Assembly: GCA_963802355.1 (NCBI GenBank)
Contig: CAWDIV010000015.1
Location: 806,001-870,000 of the forward strand
Source of the DNA: SG8-41 sp963802355
GTDB taxonomy: Bacteria > Pseudomonadota > Gammaproteobacteria > Burkholderiales > SG8-41
Direction: 5' to 3'
DNA: 64,000 bases
A program made the translations under genes and the position numbers. Under the pieces are notes generated by a model. The model was not told the origin of the DNA. It searched no databases and was given only the letters and a program-made list of their open reading frames with translations. Shown here in pieces: positions 51,567-59,064 of this stretch. Numbering within the stretch: the stretch's first letter is position 1; each line of letters starts with the position of its first letter.

Positions 51567-51956
51567 TCACTTTGGGATACGCCGGTCCGCTTCCGCGAAG
51601 GCCTGCTGCGCCACACGGAAAGACGACGAGCGCGGTCGGGAAGCCGCAGTAGATCGCCGTTTGCGGCAGACATTCGCTCATTTCCGCGCGGGTCCAATCT
51701 GTTGTGCAGCTGTCGTCCGGATATGCAGCTTCAGCTCCTGTGGCGTTGAGCGCAACGAGCATCCCTAGATCGAGCACGTTGCGCCACTATGCGAGATGCC
51801 GGGCTGCGACCAGATAAGGCCCCAGGCCGCCTCTGTGGCGAGCTCCTGTATTGGCATAACTTACCGGTCGCTATTTTGCAGCGCGCGCTCGACGTACTCC
51901 GCGCCGATCACTCGCTTACGCAATTTCAACCCCTTCTGGAACAACGCGTCGCGCAT
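51567..51956 (-). pseudogene. Carboxymuconolactone decarboxylase-family protein, multiply broken
   Basis: Starts well: AAGGAG is 9 nt before ATG 51956 and the first 28 codons read MRDALFQKGLKLRKRVIGAE and YVERALQNSDR, as in 4-carboxymuconolactone decarboxylases. Then comes an in-frame TAA (about 51870), PIQELATEAAWGLIWSQPGIS, a frame change to VLDLGMLVALN, another to PQELKLHIR, another to RAEMSECLPQTAIYCGFPTAL, and finally SFRVAQQAFAEADRRIPK. The total span of 130 codons equals the normal length. At least one nonsense and three frame changes show real decay, not a single sequencing error. It was probably once part of the operon of the ligase downstream. Confidence 0.8.
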
Positions 51957-52099
51957 GGTCCGATTCTCCTTGGAGGATCTATGAGACCGGCGATGATACT
52001 ACAGCGCCGCGCGTTAACTTCGAATGCACATGCACAAAAAGGCGGGGTTTTTTCGGCATCGAGCTCGACTGCGACTCCATCAGGCGCAATTGCTGAGGG

Positions 52100-53176
52100 T
52101 CACAACCTCGCGCGCGCATCGGCCACGACGTCAGCAATTCGTATGTACTTCCCGCCATTCTCCAGCGAGCGCAGCGCCGCATACACAACCGACAGTGACA
52201 CGTTCGCATTGTCAGCCGTGAGCTCGCTCGCTCGGCCGGTTCGCACGGTTTCGGCGAACATGTCGAGTTCCTCGCGGAACATGTCGCTGGGGCGGATTTT
52301 CACGATCTCGCGATTGGCATAGCCGTCCTTCCCGCGCTGGATGTACAGCGTAGCCGTCTCGTGCAGCTTCTCCGGTGTGTCCCAGGTATCAAAATCGATC
52401 TCGTAGTGCATCAAACCCTTCTGGCCGAAAATACGCACGGCGAAGATCCCCGGTGATGTCCAGCATGCGCCGACATAGCCGATCTTGCCGTCGGCAAAGC
52501 GGATGAGCGTCATCGACTGGTCGTCCGTTTCCATGCCGGTCGGCGAAAGCTTGGAGGACATCGAGGTGACCTCGGCCATCTCGCCGCCCAGATAGTGCAG
52601 GACGTCGATCTGATGGATGCCGAGGAGCGAAAGCACGCCGCCGGGCGCCTTGTCCTTGTACCAGCGCCACATGTCGGGCGTGAAGCTCAGGCCGCGAAAA
52701 TTCGAGAAATTGGCCTCCATGAAGGCCACTCTTCCCAGTTCGCCCGAATCGATAGCCTCTTTGATCTGCCGGATGCCCGCCATCAGGCGCGCGCTGTGCC
52801 CCACCGTGACCGTCACGCCGTACGCCTTTTCGAGAGCCGCGATCCGCAGCCCGTCCTCGAGCGTGGTGGCGATCGGCTTTTCGGTGTAAACGTGACGGCC
52901 CGCCTTTGCGACTTCCGCGGCGACCGGGTAATGGTGCTCGTTGGGAACGGTGAGGATCGCACCCTCGATGTCTCGATCGGCAAGTAAGGTCTGCATGTCG
53001 GGCGCGAGGCGTATGCCGAAGCGCGCACCGAACTCGTTCCGGTACGTCTCCCGCTCTTCCGGAGAGACGCCATAGGCGGCGATGAGCTGCAAACGCTCCG
53101 AGTGCTGCACCGCCTCCGTCAGTGTGCGTGCCCACCGGCCCAGCCCGATGATGGCGATTTTCACAGCTCGACCCAT
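52100..53176 (-). CDS. Gfo/Idh/MocA-family NAD(P)-dependent oxidoreductase
   Basis: A 358-residue two-domain oxidoreductase. N-terminal Rossmann motif KIAIIGLGRWARTL (6-19), EGAILTVPNEHHYPVAAEVAKAGRHV, the catalytic-loop EKPIAT at 98-103, then the alpha/beta domain with YKDKAPGGVLSLLGIHQIDVLHYLGGE in which the Asp and His of the HxxxD-type active site appear. Substrates in the family are sugars, inositols and other cyclic polyols. ATG 53176 is the natural start (GRAVKIAIIG), though the frame is open further. It is divergent from the GntR/FCD regulator at 53214 with 37 bp between, so the regulator is likely to control it. Confidence 0.9.
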   Translation of the reverse strand: MGRAVKIAIIGLGRWARTLTEAVQHSERLQLIAAYGVSPEERETYRNEFGARFGIRLAPDMQTLLADRDIEGAILTVPNEHHYPVAAEVAKAGRHVYTEKPIATTLEDGLRIAALEKAYGVTVTVGHSARLMAGIRQIKEAIDSGELGRVAFMEANFSNFRGLSFTPDMWRWYKDKAPGGVLSLLGIHQIDVLHYLGGEMAEVTSMSSKLSPTGMETDDQSMTLIRFADGKIGYVGACWTSPGIFAVRIFGQKGLMHYEIDFDTWDTPEKLHETATLYIQRGKDGYANREIVKIRPSDMFREELDMFAETVRTGRASELTADNANVSLSVVYAALRSLENGGKYIRIADVVADARARL

Positions 53177-53200
53177 TGAAAACGCTTGCCAATTTGTCTG

Positions 53201-53221
53201 ATTGTAGTATCGTATGACAAT
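53201..53221. promoter_or_regulatory. Probable GntR/FCD operator
   Basis: ATTGTAGTATCGTATGACAAT is a 21-bp interrupted palindrome: ATTGT and ACAAT at the ends plus a symmetrical inner TA pair. It lies between divergent promoters and includes the start codon of the regulator gene, a common autoregulatory position for FadR/FCD-type repressors. (Split here: arms 53201-53205 and 53217-53221.). Confidence 0.5.
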
Positions 53222-53954
53222 CCTGCCAGTGACCGCAATGGGCACCCTCCTCGCACTCGACATCCCTAAAGTGGCCGCGCCGTTGCGCCAGCAGGTAGAA
53301 AGCGTGTTGCGCCGCGCGATTATCGACGGAAGGCTCGAGCCGGGGCGGCGGCTTACCGAACGTGAGCTGATGGAGATGACCGGCGTCTCGCGCACGCTGG
53401 TGCGCGAAGCGCTGCGCCAACTCGAGTCCGACGGCCTGATAGCGGTGATCCCCAACAAAGGCGCCATCGTGCGCGAGCTGAGCATCGTGGAGGGTAAAGA
53501 GCTTTACGCCATACGCGCCGTTCTCGAGGGCCTGGCGGCTCGGCTTTTCGTCGAGCACGCCGACGACGCGAAGCTGGCTGCGCTGATCGAATCTGCGGAA
53601 ACCGCGATCGCGGCCTACCAGATCGACGACCACCGCCGCGCGCTCGAGACGAAGAACCGATTCTACGACGTGCTTGCCGAGGGCGCTGGCAGCGAAACGC
53701 TTTCCGCCATGCTCAACGGCTTGCGCGCCCGCATCTGGCGGTGGCGGGCGCTCGGTATCACGCATCCGCAACGCTCGCCCCAACGGGCGAAGGAGGCGGT
53801 GCGGGACCTGAGAAATATCTGTGCGGCCATTCGCAGGCGTGACGCCGATGCGGCCGAGCTTGCAGCGCGAAATCAAGCAAGTCATGGCGCCGCATCGGCC
53901 CTGCGCCTGCTGGTGGAAGCCACCAAGACACCGCCTGAGGCGGCACGCGGCTGA
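53214..53954 (+). CDS. GntR-family transcriptional regulator with FCD domain
   Basis: A 246-residue regulator. The winged helix is at 25-88: LRQQVESVLRRAIIDGRLEPGRRLTERELMEMTGVSRTLVREALRQLESDGLIAVIPNKGAIV, with the standard recognition helix SRTLVREALRQLE. The FCD ligand domain follows (ELYAIRAVLEGLAARLFVEH, then DDHRRALETKNRFYDVLAEGAG), its metal-binding Asp/His set including His150-area and His in NQASHGAASALRLL. FCD regulators usually sense carboxylic acids. The gene is divergent from a Gfo/Idh oxidoreductase and followed after 54 bp by a Bug receptor gene, both plausible targets. Confidence 0.93.
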   Translation: MTILPVTAMGTLLALDIPKVAAPLRQQVESVLRRAIIDGRLEPGRRLTERELMEMTGVSRTLVREALRQLESDGLIAVIPNKGAIVRELSIVEGKELYAIRAVLEGLAARLFVEHADDAKLAALIESAETAIAAYQIDDHRRALETKNRFYDVLAEGAGSETLSAMLNGLRARIWRWRALGITHPQRSPQRAKEAVRDLRNICAAIRRRDADAAELAARNQASHGAASALRLLVEATKTPPEAARG

Positions 53955-54008
53955 CAAAATTGCCCCGATGTGGGCTCTGTCGCCTTGCTTCTCATACGGA
54001 GGAGGATT

Positions 54009-55004
54009 ATGAACAGCTATCGTCGCCACGCCGCGATCGCTATCGCAGCAGCGGTACTGCAACTTTTCCTGGGCGCTGCCCAAGCGCAGCCCGGCATGGA
54101 CGGGACCTATCCGTCGCGCCCCCTACGCATGATCGTAACGAGCGAAGCAGGCTCCGCGCCGGACGTGCTCGCGCGCATCCTGGGCCAGCAGCTCAACCGT
54201 GCATGGGGACAGCAGGTCGTTGTGGACAATCGCGCCGGCGCCGGCGGAGTGATCGGTTACGAGATCGCGTCCCGCGCCTTGCCCGATGGTTATACGATCG
54301 TCATGTCTACCGTTGCGTTCGTAACGACCTCAACGATACACGCGAAACTGCCCTATAACCCCCTCGAGAGCTTCACCCACGTTGCGCGCCTCGCGTCGGT
54401 GCCGTATGTGCTGGTTGTCGCGCAGCAGTTTCCCGCCGCTTCAGTCAGGGAACTGATCGACTACGCGAAGACGCGCCCGGGCAGGCTCAACTATGGCACG
54501 CCGGGCAACGGGACCGCGCAGCACCTGACGACCGAGCTGCTCAAGCAGCAGATGGGACTGGATCTAGTGCACATACCGTACAAGAGCGGCGGCGCCGCTA
54601 TCACGGCGATACTGGCGGGTGAAGCGCACCTGTTTTTTGCGGGATTGCCTGCTGCGATGATCCAGGTCAAGTCGGGACGGTTGCGCGCACTCGCCGTAAC
54701 GACGCCGAAGCGCTTCCCGACGGTGCCAGACGTGCCTACCATGGCGGAAGCCGGCTCGCCGGGCTTCGAGGTGGACCAGTGGCATGGGATCATCGGTCCT
54801 GCGAAGATACCCGGAGCCGTGGTGGACAAGCTCAACTCCGAGATCGTGCGGATACTCGGACTCGCCGAGGTAAAGAGCGTGCTTCTTGCCAACGGTGCCG
54901 AAGCCAATCCGAGCACGCCAGCGGAGCTTCGCGCTCTCGTGCGCTCGGAGATCGTAAAGTGGACGAAAGCCGCAAAGGCCGCGGGAATGGCGCCGCAGCA
55001 ATGA
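54009..55004 (+). CDS. Bug-family periplasmic solute-binding receptor (TTT)
   Basis: A 331-residue receptor with an excellent ribosome site (GGAGGAGG, 4 nt before ATG 54009) and signal MNSYRRHAAIAIAAAVLQLF ending near AQAQ. Body: YPSRPLRMIVTSEAGSAPDVLARIL, in which Glu-Ala replaces the usual Pro-Pro/Gly, VVVDNRAGAGGVIGYE, YGTPGNGTAQHLTTELL, HIPYKSGGAAITAILAG, and VPTMAEAGSPGFEVDQWHGI. Directly downstream of the GntR/FCD regulator and 40 bp upstream of the AhpD-like selenoprotein candidate, so all three may form one operon. The ligand is perhaps the effector of the regulator. Confidence 0.92.
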   Translation: MNSYRRHAAIAIAAAVLQLFLGAAQAQPGMDGTYPSRPLRMIVTSEAGSAPDVLARILGQQLNRAWGQQVVVDNRAGAGGVIGYEIASRALPDGYTIVMSTVAFVTTSTIHAKLPYNPLESFTHVARLASVPYVLVVAQQFPAASVRELIDYAKTRPGRLNYGTPGNGTAQHLTTELLKQQMGLDLVHIPYKSGGAAITAILAGEAHLFFAGLPAAMIQVKSGRLRALAVTTPKRFPTVPDVPTMAEAGSPGFEVDQWHGIIGPAKIPGAVVDKLNSEIVRILGLAEVKSVLLANGAEANPSTPAELRALVRSEIVKWTKAAKAAGMAPQQ

Positions 55005-55044
55005 ACCATCGTTGATATATCTCCACCACACTAGGAGGTCCGCA

Positions 55045-55608
55045 ATGGCGCGTATCAGCTACGTCGATCCGGCAACGATCACAGATCCACAAATACGCGA
55101 GTGGCTCGATGAGGCTGTGCGCGAAGGCCGGCCCGGCCCCGAAAATCAGGCGATACGCGCGCACCAGCCCGACGTGATGCGTTCGTTCACGTTGACGCGC
55201 AAGATGCTCTTCGACAAGGGCGCGGGCGTACTGGAGCACAGTCTCAAGGAATTGACGCGCGCGTACATCGCCTACACCGTCGAATGTAGCTACTGAAGCA
55301 ACCAGGGAACCGCGCGGGCCGCGCGGGAAGCCGACAACCGGATGGGTGAGCTCATGCAGTATGAGAGATCGAGCCGGTTCTCACCGCGCGAGAAGGCCGC
55401 CCTTCGCTACGCCGACGCGGTCATGTACGACCCCGCGCAGGCGGATGACGCGCTATGGGCAGCACTGCGCGCGGAATTCACCGAGCCAGAGCTGGTGGAG
55501 CTCGGTTACTGGATCGGGTTTACCTTCGGGGGTCAGCGCTGGCTGAAAACGCTGGGCACGCAGCAGGGAGAGTTCGCAGTGTCGCTCACGGCGAAACGGA
55601 AGTCCTAA
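55045..55608 (+). CDS. Probable selenoprotein: AhpD-like/carboxymuconolactone-decarboxylase family with Sec84 encoded by TGA
   Basis: Two frames separated by TGA at 55294-55296 make one protein of 187 residues. Before: ISYVDPATITDPQIREWLDE and LKELTRAYIAYTVECSY; after: SNQGTARAAREADNR, then FSPREKAALRYADAVMYDP and ELVELGYWIGFTFGGQRWLKTLG, a complete CMD fold. The TGA stands at the second cysteine of the AhpD-type Cys-x2-Cys redox pair (ECSY-U-SNQ). A stem CCGCGC/GCGCGG with loop GGGCC begins 13 nt after the TGA; the loop starts 19 nt after it and has G in its first two positions, as in bacterial SECIS. AGGAGG lies 6 nt before ATG 55045. Alternative: a nonsense mutation. Homologues carry Cys here. 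Confidence 0.78.
55297..55330 (+). promoter_or_regulatory. Candidate bacterial SECIS stem-loop for the AhpD-like gene
   Basis: 55310-55315 pairs with 55321-55326 (six G-C pairs), loop GGGCC at 55316-55320. The distance from TGA to loop is 19 nt, within the 16-37 nt rule, and both first loop bases are G. The region is GC-rich, so chance pairing is easier than in the peroxiredoxin-like gene. Confidence 0.55.
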
Positions 55609-55776
55609 TCGTGCTGTACAGATGTCCGGGCCCATCCAACTACTCAGCCAGGGAATCATCTTTGTCTCTGAAGCATTGTCGGGCGCTTCCTGACAGCCTC
55701 GGTCGCGAAGTCCTCATCCCGATGAGATAGTGTTGCGGTTTCTCCAGGATGTCGTGGATTCCTGAGCGGCGGAGCG

Positions 55777-57585
55777 TCAGCCGCCGGTATGTATGCGGAG
55801 TCCAGCGGACCGCTGCTGCGCAATCCATTCGTCCATCTTCGCCTCCAGGATGTAGAGCGGCATCGCACCGTCCCTCAGAATTTCATCGTGGAAGGCGCGG
55901 ATGTCGAACGCGGCGCCGAGCGCCGCCTCCGCCTTCCCGCGCAGCTCGAGTATCTTGATCTCACCGATCTTGTAGCCGAGCGCTTGCGCCGGCCACGCCA
56001 TGTAGCGCTCGACCTCGCGCTCGGCGCTTTCTCTCGAGCTTCCAACCGTGCCGACGAGATAGTCTATGCCCTGTTGCCGCGTCCATCCTCTCTCATGCAG
56101 GCCGACGTCGACCACCAGCCGCGCCGCGCGCAGCAATTCGTATCGCAGCCGGTCGAGCCTGTCGTGACCGTTCCGGTAGATGCCAACTTCGTCGCCGAGA
56201 CGCTCCGCGTACAAGGCCCAGCCCTCTCCGAAGGCGGTATACCACCCCATCCGGCGAAACGGCGGCAGCTCCCTGTTCTCTCGCTGCAGCGCCATCTGCA
56301 AGTGATGGCCCGGCACCGCTTCGTGCAGGTACAGGGCGCGGGACACCGCGGCGCCGCGCGCCGTCTTCGCGCCCGCCGCGTTGAGATAGAACACGCCAAT
56401 TCGGCTGCCGTCGGGCGCAGGCGCTACGTAGCTGGAGGACATGGACCTTTCGCGAAACGCCTCGATCGCGCGGATCTCGAATTCGGATCGGGCAACCCGG
56501 CCAAAGAGCTTCGTCATCGCGGCCGCGACGGGATCGCGCAACTCGACGTACGCCCGCACCAGCTCCTCGGCGCCGTGGTATATCGCCAACGCCGGCTCCT
56601 GCGCCGACTCGATCCGCGACTGCACGGCCTTCATCTCCGCCAGGATCCGCTCGACCTCCGCCACGCCGATGTCGTAGATCCGCGCAGGGGGCAGGTCCGT
56701 CGTCGTGGATGTCCGCACCGTGTAGCGGTACATCTCGCTGCCCCCGGGCAGCCCGCCGAAGCCGTCGGAGGTCCGGCATCGCGGCAGGTACTCGTCCTTG
56801 ATGAACCCGACCAGTTTCCTGTAGGCCGGCAGGATCTTGCGCTCGATTGCATCGAGGTATTTTGCAGCCAGGGCTTCGCGGGTCGCAGAGTCGAAGCCCG
56901 CCGGGAAGTTTTTCACCGGCTCGTAAAACAGGCTGTCGCGAGGGTTGCCGACGAGGTGCGCTTCGAGCTGCGGCACGACTCTCTGCATCAGGACCCGCGG
57001 CTGCGTGATGCCGCGCCCGGCGCCGGCCTTCATGTTGGCGATCGCCGTGTCAACCCACACCACGAAACCATCGATGCGCCTGAGAAAATCTTCGTAGTTT
57101 CTGACCGTCTTGAAGGGGTGCACGCCCCTGCCTGCGCCGATGACCGGGAACCGGCTGGGCAGGCTGAAACCCGTCTGGTTGATCGGGAGCAGATGCCAGG
57201 GATAGGCCAGGCCTTCGATGCAGCTTTCCAGCCGATGGCGGAAAATGTCATAGCTCAGCTGCCGCTGGCGGTCCAGGGACACGCGCTCCATCACCTTCAA
57301 CTTTGCGAGGAAGCCGGCGCACAAGCTGCCGAGGCCGCGGCGATACTCCTCGCTCAGGTCGTCGGCCAGCATGCCGTCGAACTCGCGCATCCCAAGCTCG
57401 CTGGCGGTGAACGGAAAGTACGGGGCCGAATCGCGGTCGTAGGATTGAAACAACGCATCGAGCGCGGCAGACGGCGCATCGGCTGCCACGGCCGGCGGGG
57501 CGGCGGATATCAGGCATACAAACAAGCAGACGGCAGCCGCGTTGTACTTCGCCGCCGCAGCTATCTGGCTGACTGACTCTCCCAT
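55777..57585 (-). CDS. Exported DUF885-family metallopeptidase-like protein
   Basis: A protein of about 602 residues with signal segment NAAAVCLFVCLISAAPPAVA. DUF885 proteins are gluzincin-like: here YLHEAVPGHHLQMALQRE holds the zinc-binding HExxPGHH-type motif (normally H-E-x-x-P-G-H), and FGEGWALYAERLGDEVG contributes the downstream Glu. Preceding text FYLNAAGAKTARGAAVSRALYLHE is also typical. It ends KMDEWIAQQRSAGLRIHTGG. ATG 57585 (MGESVSQ) is preferred; the frame is open to 57597. Substrate is probably a peptide or small amide in the periplasm. No operon partner: the next gene (RidA) is divergent. Confidence 0.9.
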   Translation of the reverse strand: MGESVSQIAAAAKYNAAAVCLFVCLISAAPPAVAADAPSAALDALFQSYDRDSAPYFPFTASELGMREFDGMLADDLSEEYRRGLGSLCAGFLAKLKVMERVSLDRQRQLSYDIFRHRLESCIEGLAYPWHLLPINQTGFSLPSRFPVIGAGRGVHPFKTVRNYEDFLRRIDGFVVWVDTAIANMKAGAGRGITQPRVLMQRVVPQLEAHLVGNPRDSLFYEPVKNFPAGFDSATREALAAKYLDAIERKILPAYRKLVGFIKDEYLPRCRTSDGFGGLPGGSEMYRYTVRTSTTTDLPPARIYDIGVAEVERILAEMKAVQSRIESAQEPALAIYHGAEELVRAYVELRDPVAAAMTKLFGRVARSEFEIRAIEAFRERSMSSSYVAPAPDGSRIGVFYLNAAGAKTARGAAVSRALYLHEAVPGHHLQMALQRENRELPPFRRMGWYTAFGEGWALYAERLGDEVGIYRNGHDRLDRLRYELLRAARLVVDVGLHERGWTRQQGIDYLVGTVGSSRESAEREVERYMAWPAQALGYKIGEIKILELRGKAEAALGAAFDIRAFHDEILRDGAMPLYILEAKMDEWIAQQRSAGLRIHTGG

Positions 57586-57701
57586 GGCGCTCCGCAATCC
57601 CGCGTCCGACCGGCGAATATAGCAAAGAATGCAGGATTCGGCCGCAGATAAACACGGATAAGATCACACCCACGATGCATGGGACGGCCCGAGGCCCTCC
57701 C

Positions 57702-57729
57702 CACTCGACCCTCGACACTCTACCCTCCC
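57702..57729. repeat. 7-nt tandem array (CACTCGA/CCCTCGA)
   Basis: CACTCGA, CCCTCGA, CACTCTA, CCCTCCC lie just upstream of the RidA ribosome site. A short 10-nt-type piece (GGCCGCAGATAAACACGGAT) is at 57641. Confidence 0.78.
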
Positions 57730-57749
57730 CTCAAACAAGGAGCATCGCA

Positions 57750-58160
57750 ATGGCCGCTGACATCAAGATCTACAACGCCGCAGAGCTCGGCACGCCGTTA
57801 GGCGCCTACTCTCACGTGACGCGCGTGCGCGCGCAGGAGTTCCTGTTCATCGCCGGCATGGTATCGACGGACCAGTCGGGCAACATCATCGGCAAGAATG
57901 ATATCGACGCCCAGGCGGCGCAAACCTTCGACAACATCCGGGCAGCACTCGAATCGGCCGGCACGTCGTGGCAGAACGTCGTGCAATTCACGACCTATCT
58001 CGTCGACGCCAAGTTGATCGAGGGCTTCATGACGTACCGGAAGCGCGAGTTTCCGAGGATGTTCGCGGGGGCGCCCTACCCTCCAAACACGCTGCTCATC
58101 ATCGACCGCCTGGTGCGCGAGGAATTCCTGATCGAGGTGCAGACGGTCGCGGCGATTTAA
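57750..58160 (+). CDS. RidA-family protein (reactive imine/enamine deaminase)
   Basis: A 136-residue YjgF/RidA-fold protein. It hydrolyses reactive enamines and imines or, in catabolic clusters, related intermediates. Seen: AELGTPLGAYSHVTRVRAQEFLFIAGMVSTDQSGNI, DAQAAQTFDNIRAALESAGTSWQNVVQFTTYLVD, and APYPPNTLLIIDRLVREEFLIEVQTVA. The usual Arg105 that salt-bridges the substrate carboxylate falls in ID-R-LV (Arg122 or so) and the terminal Glu is present (IEVQTVA). AAGGAG is 6 nt before ATG 57750. Divergent from the DUF885 gene; followed by a REP-like palindrome (58182). Confidence 0.93.
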   Translation: MAADIKIYNAAELGTPLGAYSHVTRVRAQEFLFIAGMVSTDQSGNIIGKNDIDAQAAQTFDNIRAALESAGTSWQNVVQFTTYLVDAKLIEGFMTYRKREFPRMFAGAPYPPNTLLIIDRLVREEFLIEVQTVAAI

Positions 58161-58181
58161 CGAGGGCGGGGAACGGGTCCG

Positions 58182-58223
58182 AAGGTGTCAGGAACCTTTA
58201 GGGGTTAGGGTTCCTGACACCTT
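58182..58223. repeat. REP-like palindrome, copy 2
   Basis: Same 15-bp arms as copy 1 (AAGGTGTCAGGAACC/GGTTCCTGACACCTT), here with a 12-nt centre TTTAGGGGTTAG. Left flank GGGCGGGGAACGGG; right flank CGCACGATGAGCGCTCTTCG at 58251. 22 bp after the RidA stop. Confidence 0.88.
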
Positions 58224-58398
58224 AGGGGTCTTTCTGTTCCAGACCCCCCGGCGCACGATGAGCGCTCTTCGCGAGATAGCATTTGGCGTCGCGGGCCTGC
58301 GCCTTCCCACCGTGCCCCCGGTCGCAGCATGTCCTTGTCGCTGGCCGGGCACGTCCGCCCATATGTTCGGTCCAATCAGACGCAAAGCGCAATGACCT

Positions 58399-59019
58399 AT
58401 GCCCGCTCGCAACAAAGACCTCCACGGCAACGCACCCGATCACTCGCCGGTCGCGCTGCTCGTGATCGACATGATCAACGACCTCGAGTTCGAGGGCGGG
58501 GAGCGCCTTCTGCCCCAGGCAGCGCGGGCCGCGACCCGCATCGCGGCGTTGAAGCGCGGGGCGCGCGCGTGCCGGGTCCCGGTCATCTACGCGAACGACA
58601 ACTTCGGGCGCTGGCGCTCGGACTTCCGGGAAGTGGTCGAGCACTGTCTCGAGGACGGCGTTCGCGGCCAGCGCCTGGCCGAGCTACTGCGCCCGGAACC
58701 CGAAGATTATTTCGTGCTGAAGCCCAAGCACTCCGCATTTTACGCCACGACTCTCGCGATCCTGCTTCAGTATCTGGGCACCAGACGCTTGATATTGACA
58801 GGAATCAACGCGGACAACTGCGTGCTCATGACCGCCATCGACGCCTACGTGAGGGACTTCGAGCTGCACGTTCCCGACGATTGCACGGCGTCGATCGTGC
58901 GCGGGCACAAAACGGCTGCGCTGGCGTACATGAAGCGCATGCTGCACGCCGACACGCGTGCCGCGGCGAAGGTCGATCTGCGCAAACTCAGGCGCGGCGC
59001 GCGGCGCTCGCGCTCCTGA
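58399..59019 (+). CDS. Isochorismatase-family cysteine hydrolase
   Basis: A 206-residue cysteine hydrolase. Catalytic triad positions are seen as Asp24 in ALLVIDMINDLEF, Lys110 in VLKPKHSAFYATTLAILL and Cys141 in LILTGINADNCVLMTAIDAY with the usual cis-peptide before it. Family members hydrolyse isochorismate, nicotinamide, N-carbamoyl compounds or biuret. The C-terminal 20 residues are very basic (RKLRRGARRSRS), an unusual tail. The start has no strong ribosome site; the ATG at 58399 fits the family length. Co-directional with RidA, with which such hydrolases often cooperate in pyrimidine or aromatic amine pathways. Confidence 0.9.
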   Translation: MPARNKDLHGNAPDHSPVALLVIDMINDLEFEGGERLLPQAARAATRIAALKRGARACRVPVIYANDNFGRWRSDFREVVEHCLEDGVRGQRLAELLRPEPEDYFVLKPKHSAFYATTLAILLQYLGTRRLILTGINADNCVLMTAIDAYVRDFELHVPDDCTASIVRGHKTAALAYMKRMLHADTRAAAKVDLRKLRRGARRSRS

Positions 59020-59064
59020 GCGCGGTCGCTCGTAAATCGTGATGGGTGAACGCCGAGTACGCTA

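Noticed and set aside
51538..51777. Independent small gene on the minus strand
   Set aside because: It is one frame of the broken carboxymuconolactone decarboxylase gene at 51567-51956.
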